Source of the DNA: Lachnospiraceae bacterium
GTDB lineage: Bacteria > Bacillota > Clostridia > Lachnospirales > Lachnospiraceae
Direction: 5' to 3'
Length of the DNA: 15,790 nt
Assembly (NCBI GenBank): GCA_900770785.1
Contig: CAAGLJ010000118.1
Coordinates: forward strand, 1 to 15,790
The notes below the pieces were generated by a model, which did not search any database, had not been told where the DNA came from, and saw nothing but the letters and a program-made list of their open reading frames with translations. Of the stretch, positions 1 to 7,100 are shown piece after piece. The stretch's first letter is position 1. Every line of letters begins with the position of its first letter. A program made the translations under genes and the position numbers.

Positions 1-24
1 ATTATATCAACTTATACAGGCGAG

Positions 25-142
25 TAGTTTAAAACGATGATAAAAAAGATAAAAGAAAAATAAAATCGACAGGTGATAGCTTGACCATACAGAAGACTAT
101 GCTATAATAGTTTAAAAATAAATAGTTTAATATTAAACTATT
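25..142 (+). promoter_or_regulatory. Promoter and operator array of the MarR-ftsH operon
   Basis: A good sigma-A promoter is visible: -35 TTGACC at 81-86, a 16-nt spacer and -10 TATAAT at 103-108. The half-site AATAGTTTAA occurs at 106-115, overlapping the -10 box, and again at 121-130. The second copy is the left arm of a perfect 22-bp palindrome (121-142) whose right arm is ATTAAACTATT. A partial copy, TAGTTTAA, lies at 25-32. Palindromes of this kind over the start site are typical of MarR autorepression, so I infer that the next gene's product binds here. Bases 1-24 show no clear gene; all three plus-strand frames stop by base 40, so a tail of an upstream gene cannot be excluded. The leader from the promoter to the MarR start is about 120 nt. 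Confidence 0.75.
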
Positions 143-235
143 GGGAAGGGAAACGATTATTTACAGAAACATTTTTTGAGAGAAACGGTTTACTGTATTT
201 GGCAGGAAATTCCTTGAGAAAATGGAGGTGCAGGG

Positions 236-712
236 ATGTGTACAGTACAAAAAGGAGATATTGAAGAACAAATAGAGGTAATTCTTCGCGGAGGTCAGTT
301 CAGGCAGCTGATGGAACTGTATTTTGCTCATATCAGAGAGAAATACGGATTAAAGCGTATAGAGCTGGAGGTGTTATATTATCTTTCCCAGGGAGGCGGG
401 CAGAATACAGCAATAGATGTTTGCAGAGCACTCAGGGCAAATAAGGGGCATGTTTCACAGGCAATGGATAACCTGAGAAAAAAGGGGCTTTTAAAGGCCT
501 GTCAGGACAGCGAGGACAGGCGGTATTTCCACTTTATTCTTTTGGAACCGGCATACGAGATTATCCGGCAGCTGACGGATGAGTTTTCCAGGCTGAATAA
601 AGCCATATTTAATGGTTTTGACCAGAAAGAGCTGGAAGAATTTAAGGAAATGATGTCCAGAGTAGGAAAAAATATGGATAAAGTTATACATGAATTGGAG
701 GACAGAAGATGA
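236..712 (+). CDS. MarR-family transcriptional regulator
   Basis: This is a 158-residue protein of the usual MarR length, probably a dimeric winged-helix DNA-binding repressor. The wHTH core runs from about residue 40 to 105: a helix with LEVLYYLSQ, a recognition region around RANKGHVSQAMDNLRKKGLL, and the DSEDRRYFHF wing, which is the classic MarR D-x-R-D/R-R hairpin. The N- and C-terminal helices (about 8-35 and 110-155) would form the dimer interface. Cys at 2, 63 and 89 could allow redox sensing, but nothing here proves it. The ATG is preceded by GGAGGTGCAGG, a strong ribosome binding site. The gene overlaps the ftsH start by 4 nt (ATGA), so the two are translationally coupled. The palindrome array over its promoter suggests autorepression. 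The ligand is unknown. Confidence 0.88.
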   Translation: MCTVQKGDIEEQIEVILRGGQFRQLMELYFAHIREKYGLKRIELEVLYYLSQGGGQNTAIDVCRALRANKGHVSQAMDNLRKKGLLKACQDSEDRRYFHFILLEPAYEIIRQLTDEFSRLNKAIFNGFDQKELEEFKEMMSRVGKNMDKVIHELEDRR

Positions 713-2520
713 ATGAGGTAAAAAATCCCAAAAAACCAGTATACTATTATTATGCGATCGTCATTATTGCGATATTTTTATTTAATGCACTGCTGATGCC
801 GATGATAGCAAAACAGGCCATTAAGGAAGTAGATTATGGTACTTTTATGAAAATGACCTATGATCAGGAAATCGGTCAGGTGGAGATTCAGGACAATCAG
901 ATTTTGTTCACGGATAAAGGAGAAACAACGATTTATAAAACTGCTCCCGTACAGGATCCGGAACTGACGAAACGTCTTTATGAAAACGGAGCCCAGTTTG
1001 CCGGTGAAATTGTGGAAGAGATGTCTCCGCTGATGAGCTTTTTTATGGGATGGATTTTTCCTATGATTATTTTCATCGGTATTGGTCAGCTGTTATCCCG
1101 CCAGCTGATGAAAAAAATGGGTGGAAACAATTCCATGATGTTTGGTATGGGCAACAGTAAAGCCAAGGTTTATGTGAAATCCTCCCAGGGAATCCATTTC
1201 ACCGATGTGGCGGGTGAAGATGAGGCAAAAGAAAATCTGGCGGAAATCGTAGACTACTTACATAATCCGGGTAAATATAAGGATATTGGTGCCTCCATGC
1301 CTAAAGGAATTCTGCTGGTGGGTCCTCCCGGTACGGGTAAAACCATGCTGGCTAAAGCAGTAGCCGGGGAAGCGGACGTTCCGTTCTTTTCCATGTCCGG
1401 CTCTGAATTCGTAGAAATGTTCGTGGGTATGGGTGCTTCCAAGGTTCGTGATCTGTTCAGACAGGCAAAGGAGAAGGCTCCCTGTATCGTCTTTATTGAC
1501 GAGATTGATGCTATTGGTAAAAAGCGTGACGGCCAGATGGGCGGCAATGACGAAAGAGAGCAGACTTTGAATCAGCTGCTGACGGAAATGGATGGCTTTG
1601 AAGGAAATACGGGTGTTATTATTCTGGCAGCTACCAACCGCCCTGAATCTCTGGATCCGGCACTGTTAAGACCGGGCCGTTTTGACCGCCGGGTTCCCGT
1701 AGAACTTCCAGATTTGAAGGGACGGGAGGAGATTCTTAAGGTTCATGCGAAAAAAATTAAGCTGGCTGAGGATGTGGATTTTGGTAAGATTGCCCGTATG
1801 GCATCCGGTGCATCCGGTGCGGAGCTGGCAAATATCATCAATGAAGCAGCCCTCAGAGCAGTACGGGACGGTCGAAGCTTTGCCAACCAGTCGGACCTGG
1901 AAGAAAGTATCGAGGTGGTTATTGCAGGTTATCAGAAAAAGAATGCTATTTTAACGGATAAAGAAAAGCGAATCGTGGCCTACCATGAAATCGGCCATGC
2001 TTTGGTGGCGGCAAAACAAAGTAATTCCGCACCTGTACAGAAAATTACCATCGTTCCCAGAACCTCAGGAGCTCTGGGCTATACCATGCAGGTAGAGGAA
2101 GGAAACCATTATCTTATGAGCAAGGAAGAAATTGAGAACAAGATTGCTACCTATACCGGCGGTCGGGCAGCAGAGGAAATTGCTTTTGGCTCGGTAACTA
2201 CGGGGGCCTCCAATGATATTGAGCAGGCTACCAGGCTGGCCCGCTCCATGATTACCCGTTATGGTATGAGCAAGGATTTTGATATGGTGGCTATGGAAGC
2301 CGTAACCAATCAGTATTTGGGCGGTGATTCTTCTCTTACCTGCTCTATGGAGACCCAGACCAGAATAGATGAAGAGGTGGTGGAGCTGGTAAAACGTCAA
2401 CATGAAAAAGCAGGCCAGATTTTGCTGGAGAATAAAGAAAAGCTGGATGAACTGGCTCAGTTCCTCTATGAAAAAGAAACCATTACCGGAGAAGAGTTTA
2501 TGGAGATTTTAAACCGGTAA
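709..2520 (+). CDS. ftsH: FtsH-type ATP-dependent zinc metalloprotease
   Basis: This 603-residue membrane-anchored AAA+ protease would form hexamers at the cytoplasmic membrane and degrade misfolded or regulatory proteins. Two N-terminal membrane segments lie at about 12-33 and 108-130, flanking a small extracytoplasmic domain. The AAA+ module has Walker A GPPGTGKT (205-212), pore-loop FVG (238-240), Walker B VFIDEID (261-267), and the second region of homology TNRPESLDPALLRPGRFDRR with arginine-finger candidates R321 and R324. The protease domain has the zinc motif HEIGH (426-430), and D503 in GASNDIEQ is the likely third zinc ligand. All key residues are intact. It is the second gene of a MarR operon (4-nt overlap), not the tilS-hpt-ftsH context common in Firmicutes, so it may be an additional, regulated FtsH paralogue. 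That last point is inference. Confidence 0.93.
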   Translation: MNEVKNPKKPVYYYYAIVIIAIFLFNALLMPMIAKQAIKEVDYGTFMKMTYDQEIGQVEIQDNQILFTDKGETTIYKTAPVQDPELTKRLYENGAQFAGEIVEEMSPLMSFFMGWIFPMIIFIGIGQLLSRQLMKKMGGNNSMMFGMGNSKAKVYVKSSQGIHFTDVAGEDEAKENLAEIVDYLHNPGKYKDIGASMPKGILLVGPPGTGKTMLAKAVAGEADVPFFSMSGSEFVEMFVGMGASKVRDLFRQAKEKAPCIVFIDEIDAIGKKRDGQMGGNDEREQTLNQLLTEMDGFEGNTGVIILAATNRPESLDPALLRPGRFDRRVPVELPDLKGREEILKVHAKKIKLAEDVDFGKIARMASGASGAELANIINEAALRAVRDGRSFANQSDLEESIEVVIAGYQKKNAILTDKEKRIVAYHEIGHALVAAKQSNSAPVQKITIVPRTSGALGYTMQVEEGNHYLMSKEEIENKIATYTGGRAAEEIAFGSVTTGASNDIEQATRLARSMITRYGMSKDFDMVAMEAVTNQYLGGDSSLTCSMETQTRIDEEVVELVKRQHEKAGQILLENKEKLDELAQFLYEKETITGEEFMEILNR

Positions 2521-2590
2521 AAGACTGAGGCATTGAATGGACTGAGGTCATCCTGAATAATTTAAGAATTTAAGAAGTCGCAAAATATAC

Positions 2591-2619
2591 TTGCATAACG
2601 ACTTATAAAGAGTTATAAT
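2591..2619 (+). promoter_or_regulatory. Sigma-A promoter of the riboflavin operon
   Basis: The -35 box TTGCAT (2591-2596), a 17-nt spacer and a perfect -10 TATAAT (2614-2619) lie just ahead of the FMN riboswitch, placing the transcription start near 2626. I see no convincing terminator hairpin between ftsH (ends 2520) and this promoter, so some readthrough is possible. Confidence 0.8.
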
Positions 2620-2639
2620 ACAATAAAAATTAAATACAA

Positions 2640-2746
2640 ATCTTCAGGGCAGGGTGTAATTCCCTACCGGTGGTATAGCCCACGAGCCACAAGGCATGAT
2701 TCGGTGAGACTCCGAAGCCGACAGTATAGTCTGGATGAAAGAAGAT
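2640..2746 (+). ncRNA. FMN riboswitch (RFN element)
   Basis: The conserved RFN core is directly readable: AGGGCAGGGTGTAATTCCC, then ACCGGTGGTATAGCCCACGA, GATTCGGTGAGACTCCGAA and GCCGACAGTATAGTCTGGAT. The P1 stem closes perfectly, with ATCTTC at 2640-2645 pairing with GAAGAT at 2741-2746. FMN binding normally stabilises this fold and favours the downstream terminator, so the rib operon should be switched off when flavin is plentiful. It lies 195 nt upstream of ribD in the expected orientation. Confidence 0.96.
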
Positions 2747-2786
2747 ATGAATTGTAGGATAGGTGTATTCTGCGAATGGAATTTAT

Positions 2787-2821
2787 GCTCTGGAATGTGA
2801 TATTCCGGAGCTTTTTCTTTT
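2787..2821 (+). terminator. Rho-independent terminator of the riboswitch
   Basis: GCTCTGGAAT (2787-2796) pairs with ATTCCGGAGC (2802-2811) over 10 bp with one G-T wobble and a 5-nt loop, followed by TTTTTCTTTTT. It sits 40 nt after riboswitch P1, as expected for the expression platform. An extra GGAAT at 2778-2782 could compete for the ATTCC arm in an antiterminator, which is inference. Confidence 0.88.
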
Positions 2822-2822
2822 T

Positions 2823-2906
2823 CCGGCAGATATTTTGCTGCCGGTGAATTTTCAGTACTTTCTGCAATTTAACACAGAGCCCTGAGCATTTTGTTTGGGG
2901 CTTTTT
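2823..2906 (+). terminator. Two further hairpins between riboswitch terminator and ribD
   Basis: CCGGCAG (2823-2829) pairs with CTGCCGG (2838-2844). Further on, AGCCC (2878-2882) pairs with GGGCT (2898-2902), followed by TTTT and shortly by the ribD ribosome binding site. The second has the look of a weak terminator with a large loop. They may back up the riboswitch terminator or shape the ribD leader. Confidence 0.45.
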
Positions 2907-2940
2907 ATTGTACCAAAACTTTTATGGATGGGAGGCCAAG

Positions 2941-4080
2941 ATGAAGGACATAAAAGAAGACAGAGAGTATATGCTTCGCGCCCTCAAGCTGGCAAAAAAG
3001 GGCTGTGGCTGGGTATCCCCCAATCCTATGGTGGGAGCGGTTATTGTAAAGGAGGGGAGGATTATCGGAGAGGGCTACCATGAAAAATATGGTCAGCTGC
3101 ATGCAGAAAGGCAGGCTCTGGCTGCCTGTGGCGAGAATCCTGAAGGAGCCACCATCTATGTTACCCTGGAACCCTGTTGCCATCAGGGAAAACAGCCACC
3201 CTGTGTAGATGCCATTCTGGAAGCGGGAATAAAAAGGGTAGTCATTGGTTCTTACGACCCCAATCCTCTGGTCAGCGGAAAGGGAATTCATACTCTGCGG
3301 GAAAATGGTGTGGAGGTTATTGAGGGGATTTGCAGGGAGGAATGTGACCGGATAAATGAGGTATTTTTTCATTACATTCAAACAGGAACTCCCTTTGTGG
3401 TCATGAAATATGCCATGACTTTGGATGGAAAGATTGCCACCTATACCGGTGCCTCTAAATGGATTACCGGAGAAATTGCCCGAAACCATGTGCAGCAGCA
3501 GAGACATCGATACCGCGGCATAATGGCAGGAGTGGGAACGGTGCTGGCAGATGATCCCATGCTTACCTGCCGGCTGGAGAAGGGGAGAAACCCCGTCCGG
3601 ATTATATGTGATTCTTGGCTTCGTACTCCGCTTTCGGCACAGGTCGTTGTTACGGCAAAGGAGATTCCTACTATCATAGCTACCTGCTGCAAAGATGAGA
3701 AAAAAAGGTCTTTATATGAACAGGCAGGCTGCCGGATTTTGGTGATAGAAGAAAGGGATAATCGAATTGATTTGTCCCATTTAATGAACAGACTGGGACA
3801 GGAAAAAATTGACAGCATACTGCTGGAGGGAGGGGGAACTCTCAACTGGTCTGCGCTAAAAGAGGGAATTGTGCAAAAGGTTCAGGCCTATATCGCCCCT
3901 AAGCTGTTTGGAGGGGAAGGAGCAAAAACCCCCATTGAGGGGAAAGGATTTTCATTGCCCGGGGAAGCCGTCAGAGTGAAGGAGGGCCGGGTAATTTCAC
4001 TGGGAGAGGATTTACTGATCGAGGGGAAGGTAGATAGGGCTTTTGCCCCTGGTGAAAACCCGATCAGGAAAAAGCTGTGA
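2941..4080 (+). CDS. ribD: Bifunctional riboflavin deaminase/reductase RibD
   Basis: This 379-residue enzyme carries out the second and third steps of riboflavin synthesis: deamination of the pyrimidine from GTP opening, then NADPH-dependent reduction of the ribose. The N-terminal zinc deaminase domain (about 1-145) has the HAE motif at 54-56 and the PCCHQGKQPPC zinc motif at 78-88 (C79, C88). The C-terminal reductase domain (about 150-365) has MTLDGKIATYTGASKWIT, the GVGTVLADDP segment and the LLEGGGTLNWS loop. I chose the ATG at 2941 because GGGAGG lies just upstream and the protein then begins where RibD homologues do. An in-frame TTG at 2908 would begin inside a U-tract and is unlikely. 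It is first in the operon, and ribE begins 22 nt after it ends. Confidence 0.95.
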   Translation: MKDIKEDREYMLRALKLAKKGCGWVSPNPMVGAVIVKEGRIIGEGYHEKYGQLHAERQALAACGENPEGATIYVTLEPCCHQGKQPPCVDAILEAGIKRVVIGSYDPNPLVSGKGIHTLRENGVEVIEGICREECDRINEVFFHYIQTGTPFVVMKYAMTLDGKIATYTGASKWITGEIARNHVQQQRHRYRGIMAGVGTVLADDPMLTCRLEKGRNPVRIICDSWLRTPLSAQVVVTAKEIPTIIATCCKDEKKRSLYEQAGCRILVIEERDNRIDLSHLMNRLGQEKIDSILLEGGGTLNWSALKEGIVQKVQAYIAPKLFGGEGAKTPIEGKGFSLPGEAVRVKEGRVISLGEDLLIEGKVDRAFAPGENPIRKKL

Positions 4081-4102
4081 CAGTCAGCAGAATGGAGGGA
4101 AG

Positions 4103-4747
4103 ATGTTTACCGGAATCGTTGAAGAAATCGGAAAAATCAAACAAATCCAAAGAGGGAGACATTCAGCAGTACTGACCATAGAAGCAAAAAAAGTGGTGGA
4201 GGATGTACATACGGGTGACAGCATTGCAGTAAATGGAATTTGTCTTACCGTAACCTCTTTTGGAGAAAATTACTTTACTGCAGATGTTATGCACGAGACG
4301 CTGAACCGTTCTTCCTTAAGCGGATTACAGCCAGGAAGCAGGGTCAATCTGGAACGGGCAATGGCAGTGGGAGGAAGGTTTGGCGGACATATCGTTTCCG
4401 GTCACGTAGATGGTGTGGGAAAAATTACAGATATCAGGCGTGATGATACGGCTATCTGGTATACCATACAGACCGAACCGAAGATTTTGCGTTACATTGT
4501 GGAAAAAGGTTCTATCACCATTGATGGAATCAGCCTTACGGTGGCGAAGGTAAATGCGGAAGGCTTTGCCATTTCTGCCATACCGCATACGGTAGAGGTG
4601 ACTACCTTAAGTGAGCGCAGGGTTGGAGAACTGGTGAATCTGGAAAATGATATTATCGGAAAATATGTGGAGAAACTCCTTGTAAAAGAAGAACCACAGC
4701 AAAAAAGTACATTAACACGAGAATTTCTTATCCGTCATGGATATTAG
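4103..4747 (+). CDS. ribE: Riboflavin synthase alpha subunit
   Basis: This 214-residue enzyme dismutates two 6,7-dimethyl-8-ribityllumazine molecules to riboflavin, the last step of the pathway. It has the expected internal duplication of two lumazine-binding barrels: MFTGIVEEIG at the N-terminus and GGHIVSGHVDGVGKI at about 94-108, with paired motifs VNGICLTV (43-50) and IDGISLTV (140-147). The NLERAM linker motif is at 82-87. The start at 4103 follows GGAGGGAAG and gives the family-standard MFTGI N-terminus. The frame is open a further 20 codons upstream, but that would overlap ribD with no family support. Confidence 0.95.
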   Translation: MFTGIVEEIGKIKQIQRGRHSAVLTIEAKKVVEDVHTGDSIAVNGICLTVTSFGENYFTADVMHETLNRSSLSGLQPGSRVNLERAMAVGGRFGGHIVSGHVDGVGKITDIRRDDTAIWYTIQTEPKILRYIVEKGSITIDGISLTVAKVNAEGFAISAIPHTVEVTTLSERRVGELVNLENDIIGKYVEKLLVKEEPQQKSTLTREFLIRHGY

Positions 4748-4771
4748 AAAAAAGGATAAAGGAGGAAGATC

Positions 4772-5971
4772 ATGTTTCAGTTTAATACGGTGGAAGAAGC
4801 ACTGGAAGATTTAAGGCAGGGAAAAATTATCCTGGTGACGGATGATCCGGACAGAGAAAATGAGGGGGACTTTATCTGTGCAGCTCAGTTTGCCACGCCG
4901 GAAAACATCAACTTTATGGCAATGTATGGGAGAGGGCTGATTTGTATGCCCATGTCGGAAGAGTACGTCAGGAAGCTGCAGATTCCCCAAATGGTATCTG
5001 AAAATACGGATAACCATGAGACGGCATTTACCATTTCCATTGATGCAGTGGAAACGACCACAGGAATTTCAGCAGGGGAACGTTCCATTACCGCCATGAA
5101 GTGCATAGATGAGAAGGCCAGACCGGAGGATTTTCGCCGACCAGGGCATATGTTCCCCTTACTGGCAAAAAGAAACGGGGTTTTGGAGAGAAACGGGCAT
5201 ACAGAGGCAACAGTGGATTTATGCCGTCTGGCAGGCTTGAAGGAATGTGGACTTTGCTGTGAAATCATGGGAGAGGATGGAACCATGATGAGAACACCCC
5301 AGCTGATAGAGCTGGCTCAGAAATGGAAGCTTAAATTTATAACCATTCAGGATTTACAGAACTACCGGAAATGTAATGATAAGCTGGTGGAGAGGGCAAC
5401 CATTACCAGGATGCCTACCCGGTACGGTGAATTTATGGCCTATGGTTTTGTAAACCGACTGAATGGGGAGCATCATATTGCCCTGGTAAAAGGAGAAATT
5501 GGGGATGGTCAGGACGTTCTTTGCCGTGTTCACTCCGAATGCCTCACCGGGGATGTGTTCGGCTCTTTGCGCTGTGACTGTGGACAGCAATTTGCAGCAG
5601 CCATGACACAGATTGAGAAGGAAGGAAGAGGAATAGTGCTCTATATGCGTCAGGAGGGCCGGGGAATTGGTTTGATTAATAAGCTAAGAGCCTATGAGCT
5701 TCAGGAAAAGGGAATGGATACCCTGGAGGCAAATCTTGCTTTAGGCTTTAGAGGAGACCACCGTGAATACTACATAGGAGCCCAGATTTTGAGAGATTTA
5801 GGGGTGAAAAGTATGCGTCTTTTAACCAATAATCCGGATAAGGTTTACCAGCTGTCTGAGTTTGGTATTGAGATTAAGGAGAGGGTGCCTATTCAGATGG
5901 AGGCCACCATCCATGATCTGTTTTATTTAAAGACGAAGCAGAAAAGAATGGGGCATATACTGAAATATTAA
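4772..5971 (+). CDS. ribBA: Bifunctional DHBP synthase / GTP cyclohydrolase II RibBA
   Basis: This 399-residue fusion supplies both riboflavin precursors. The N-terminal half (1-200) makes 3,4-dihydroxy-2-butanone 4-phosphate from ribulose-5-phosphate and shows the acidic DPDRENEGDF metal site (25-34), RPGHMFPL (123-130) and GHTEATVDL (142-150). The C-terminal half (about 205-399) is GTP cyclohydrolase II with the zinc cysteines C257, C268 and C270 in SECLTGDVFGSLRCDC, the active-site segment RQEGRGIGL (293-301), and LTNNPDK (351-357). All key residues are present, so both activities are probably intact. The start follows AAAGGAGGAAG. It is third in the rib operon, 24 nt after ribE. Confidence 0.95.
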   Translation: MFQFNTVEEALEDLRQGKIILVTDDPDRENEGDFICAAQFATPENINFMAMYGRGLICMPMSEEYVRKLQIPQMVSENTDNHETAFTISIDAVETTTGISAGERSITAMKCIDEKARPEDFRRPGHMFPLLAKRNGVLERNGHTEATVDLCRLAGLKECGLCCEIMGEDGTMMRTPQLIELAQKWKLKFITIQDLQNYRKCNDKLVERATITRMPTRYGEFMAYGFVNRLNGEHHIALVKGEIGDGQDVLCRVHSECLTGDVFGSLRCDCGQQFAAAMTQIEKEGRGIVLYMRQEGRGIGLINKLRAYELQEKGMDTLEANLALGFRGDHREYYIGAQILRDLGVKSMRLLTNNPDKVYQLSEFGIEIKERVPIQMEATIHDLFYLKTKQKRMGHILKY

Positions 5972-6053
5972 AAGTTTTAAGGCTGCTTGTGGCAGTAAAA
6001 ATATTGAAAATCCATAGAATTTATTTTGAGCAAAAAGGAAAGAGGGAAAAAAC

Positions 6054-6518
6054 ATGAGAAAATTAGAGGGAAAACTGGTAGCCGGAGACATGAAGGTGGG
6101 AATTATTGCAGCCCGCTTTAACGAGTTTATTACCGGAAAGCTGTTGGATGGAGCAATGGATGGTCTGCTTCGCCATGATGCAAAAGAGGAAAATATTGAC
6201 GTTGCATGGGTGCCCGGAGCCTTTGAGATTCCCCTGATTGCTTCCAGGATGGCAAAAAGCGGTAAATATGATGCCATTATCTGTCTGGGCGCGGTTATTC
6301 GGGGAAGTACAACCCATTATGATTACGTTTGCAGTGAGGTATCCAAGGGAATTGCTTCCGTTTCTCTGGCCAGCGATATTCCTGTACTTTTCGGAGTATT
6401 AACTACGGAGAATATCGAACAGGCTATTGAAAGGGCAGGAACCAAGGCAGGGAATAAGGGATATGATTGTGCTTTAAGTGCCATTGAAATGGTGAATCTG
6501 ATTCGTGAAATCGGTTAG
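6054..6518 (+). CDS. ribH: 6,7-dimethyl-8-ribityllumazine synthase RibH
   Basis: This 154-residue protein condenses the RibD-derived pyrimidine with the DHBP made by RibBA to give lumazine. Proteins of this family assemble into large capsid-like or pentameric shells. Readable motifs are ARFNEFIT (20-27), VPGAFEIPL (53-61), LGAVIRGSTTHYDYV (78-92) with the catalytic His at 88, and GVLTTENIEQAIERAGTKAGNKG toward the C-terminus. Its length is standard. The start follows GAGGG with 7-nt spacing. The 82-nt gap after ribBA holds only a short CTGC/GCAG hairpin and no clear promoter, so it is probably cotranscribed. Confidence 0.95.
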   Translation: MRKLEGKLVAGDMKVGIIAARFNEFITGKLLDGAMDGLLRHDAKEENIDVAWVPGAFEIPLIASRMAKSGKYDAIICLGAVIRGSTTHYDYVCSEVSKGIASVSLASDIPVLFGVLTTENIEQAIERAGTKAGNKGYDCALSAIEMVNLIREIG

Positions 6519-6566
6519 AAAGGCATAGGAGAGGATGAGGAAAGCAGAAGCAAAGGAGTAATTCAT

Positions 6567-7049
6567 ATGAAGAAACAAAAAATTCTTTTCATTTGTCTGG
6601 GAAATATTTGCAGAAGCCCTATGGCTGAGTTTGTGATGAAGGATATGGTAGGGAAGAGAGGACTGGCCAAACAGTTTTTGATTGCTTCTGCGGCTACCAG
6701 TGATTTGGAAATTCATGATGGGGTAGGAAGCCCCATGTATCCTCCGGCAGTGGAGGAACTGGTAAAGCGGGGAATAGCCTGTACAAAACGGCAGGCTGTG
6801 CAGGTGACAGAGTCAGACTATGAAGATTATGATTATCTGATTTGTATGGATATAAATAATCTGACTGATTTGGAAAAAATAGTTGGAGAGGATTACCAGA
6901 GGAAGGTCAGCCTGCTTTTGGATTTTACGAAACGTCCCGGAACCTCCATTGCCGACCCCTTTTTTACCCGCGATTTTAAAGAGACTTATTTGGATGTGGT
7001 AGAAGGATGTGCCGGACTGTTGGACTACATTCTGGACAGAAACGGCTAA
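6567..7049 (+). CDS. Low-molecular-weight protein tyrosine phosphatase family
   Basis: This 160-residue cytoplasmic phosphatase of the LMW-PTP fold has the P-loop CLGNICRS with catalytic Cys10 and Arg16 at the very N-terminus, and the general-acid Asp130 in DPFF. Members of this family dephosphorylate phosphotyrosine or, in the YwlE branch, phosphoarginine; which applies cannot be read from the sequence. The start follows AAAGGAG. It lies 48 nt downstream of ribH with no terminator or obvious promoter between them and ends at a strong terminator, so it may be the last gene of the riboflavin transcript. A role in the unassigned phosphatase step of riboflavin synthesis is possible but unsupported, since that step is normally done by HAD-type enzymes. 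Confidence 0.9.
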   Translation: MKKQKILFICLGNICRSPMAEFVMKDMVGKRGLAKQFLIASAATSDLEIHDGVGSPMYPPAVEELVKRGIACTKRQAVQVTESDYEDYDYLICMDINNLTDLEKIVGEDYQRKVSLLLDFTKRPGTSIADPFFTRDFKETYLDVVEGCAGLLDYILDRNG

Positions 7050-7091
7050 ATTAAAGAAGGGTCAGCCTATAAGCTGAGCCTTCTTTAATTT
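7048..7091. terminator. Bidirectional rho-independent terminator
   Basis: A 19-bp stem with a single mismatch runs from 7048-7066 to 7073-7091 around the loop CTATAA. The outer AAATTAAAGAAGG / CCTTCTTTAATTT arms give a T-rich tail in both directions, so it can end both the phosphatase transcript (plus) and the DUF4422 transcript (minus). It begins within the phosphatase stop codon. Confidence 0.9.
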
Positions 7092-7100
7092 GGCTGCCAG

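Noticed and set aside
1..40. Tail of an upstream protein-coding gene
   Set aside because: Three short open frames end here, but none is long enough to tell a real gene end from chance.
2908..2940. Upstream TTG start for RibD adding 11 residues
   Set aside because: The TTG lies within the U-tract of a hairpin and lacks a ribosome binding site. ATG 2941 has GGGAGG and aligns with family N-termini.
2905..3507. 200-residue open frame on the minus strand inside ribD
   Set aside because: It is antisense to well-supported RibD motifs and encodes no recognisable domain, so it is a shadow of the real gene.
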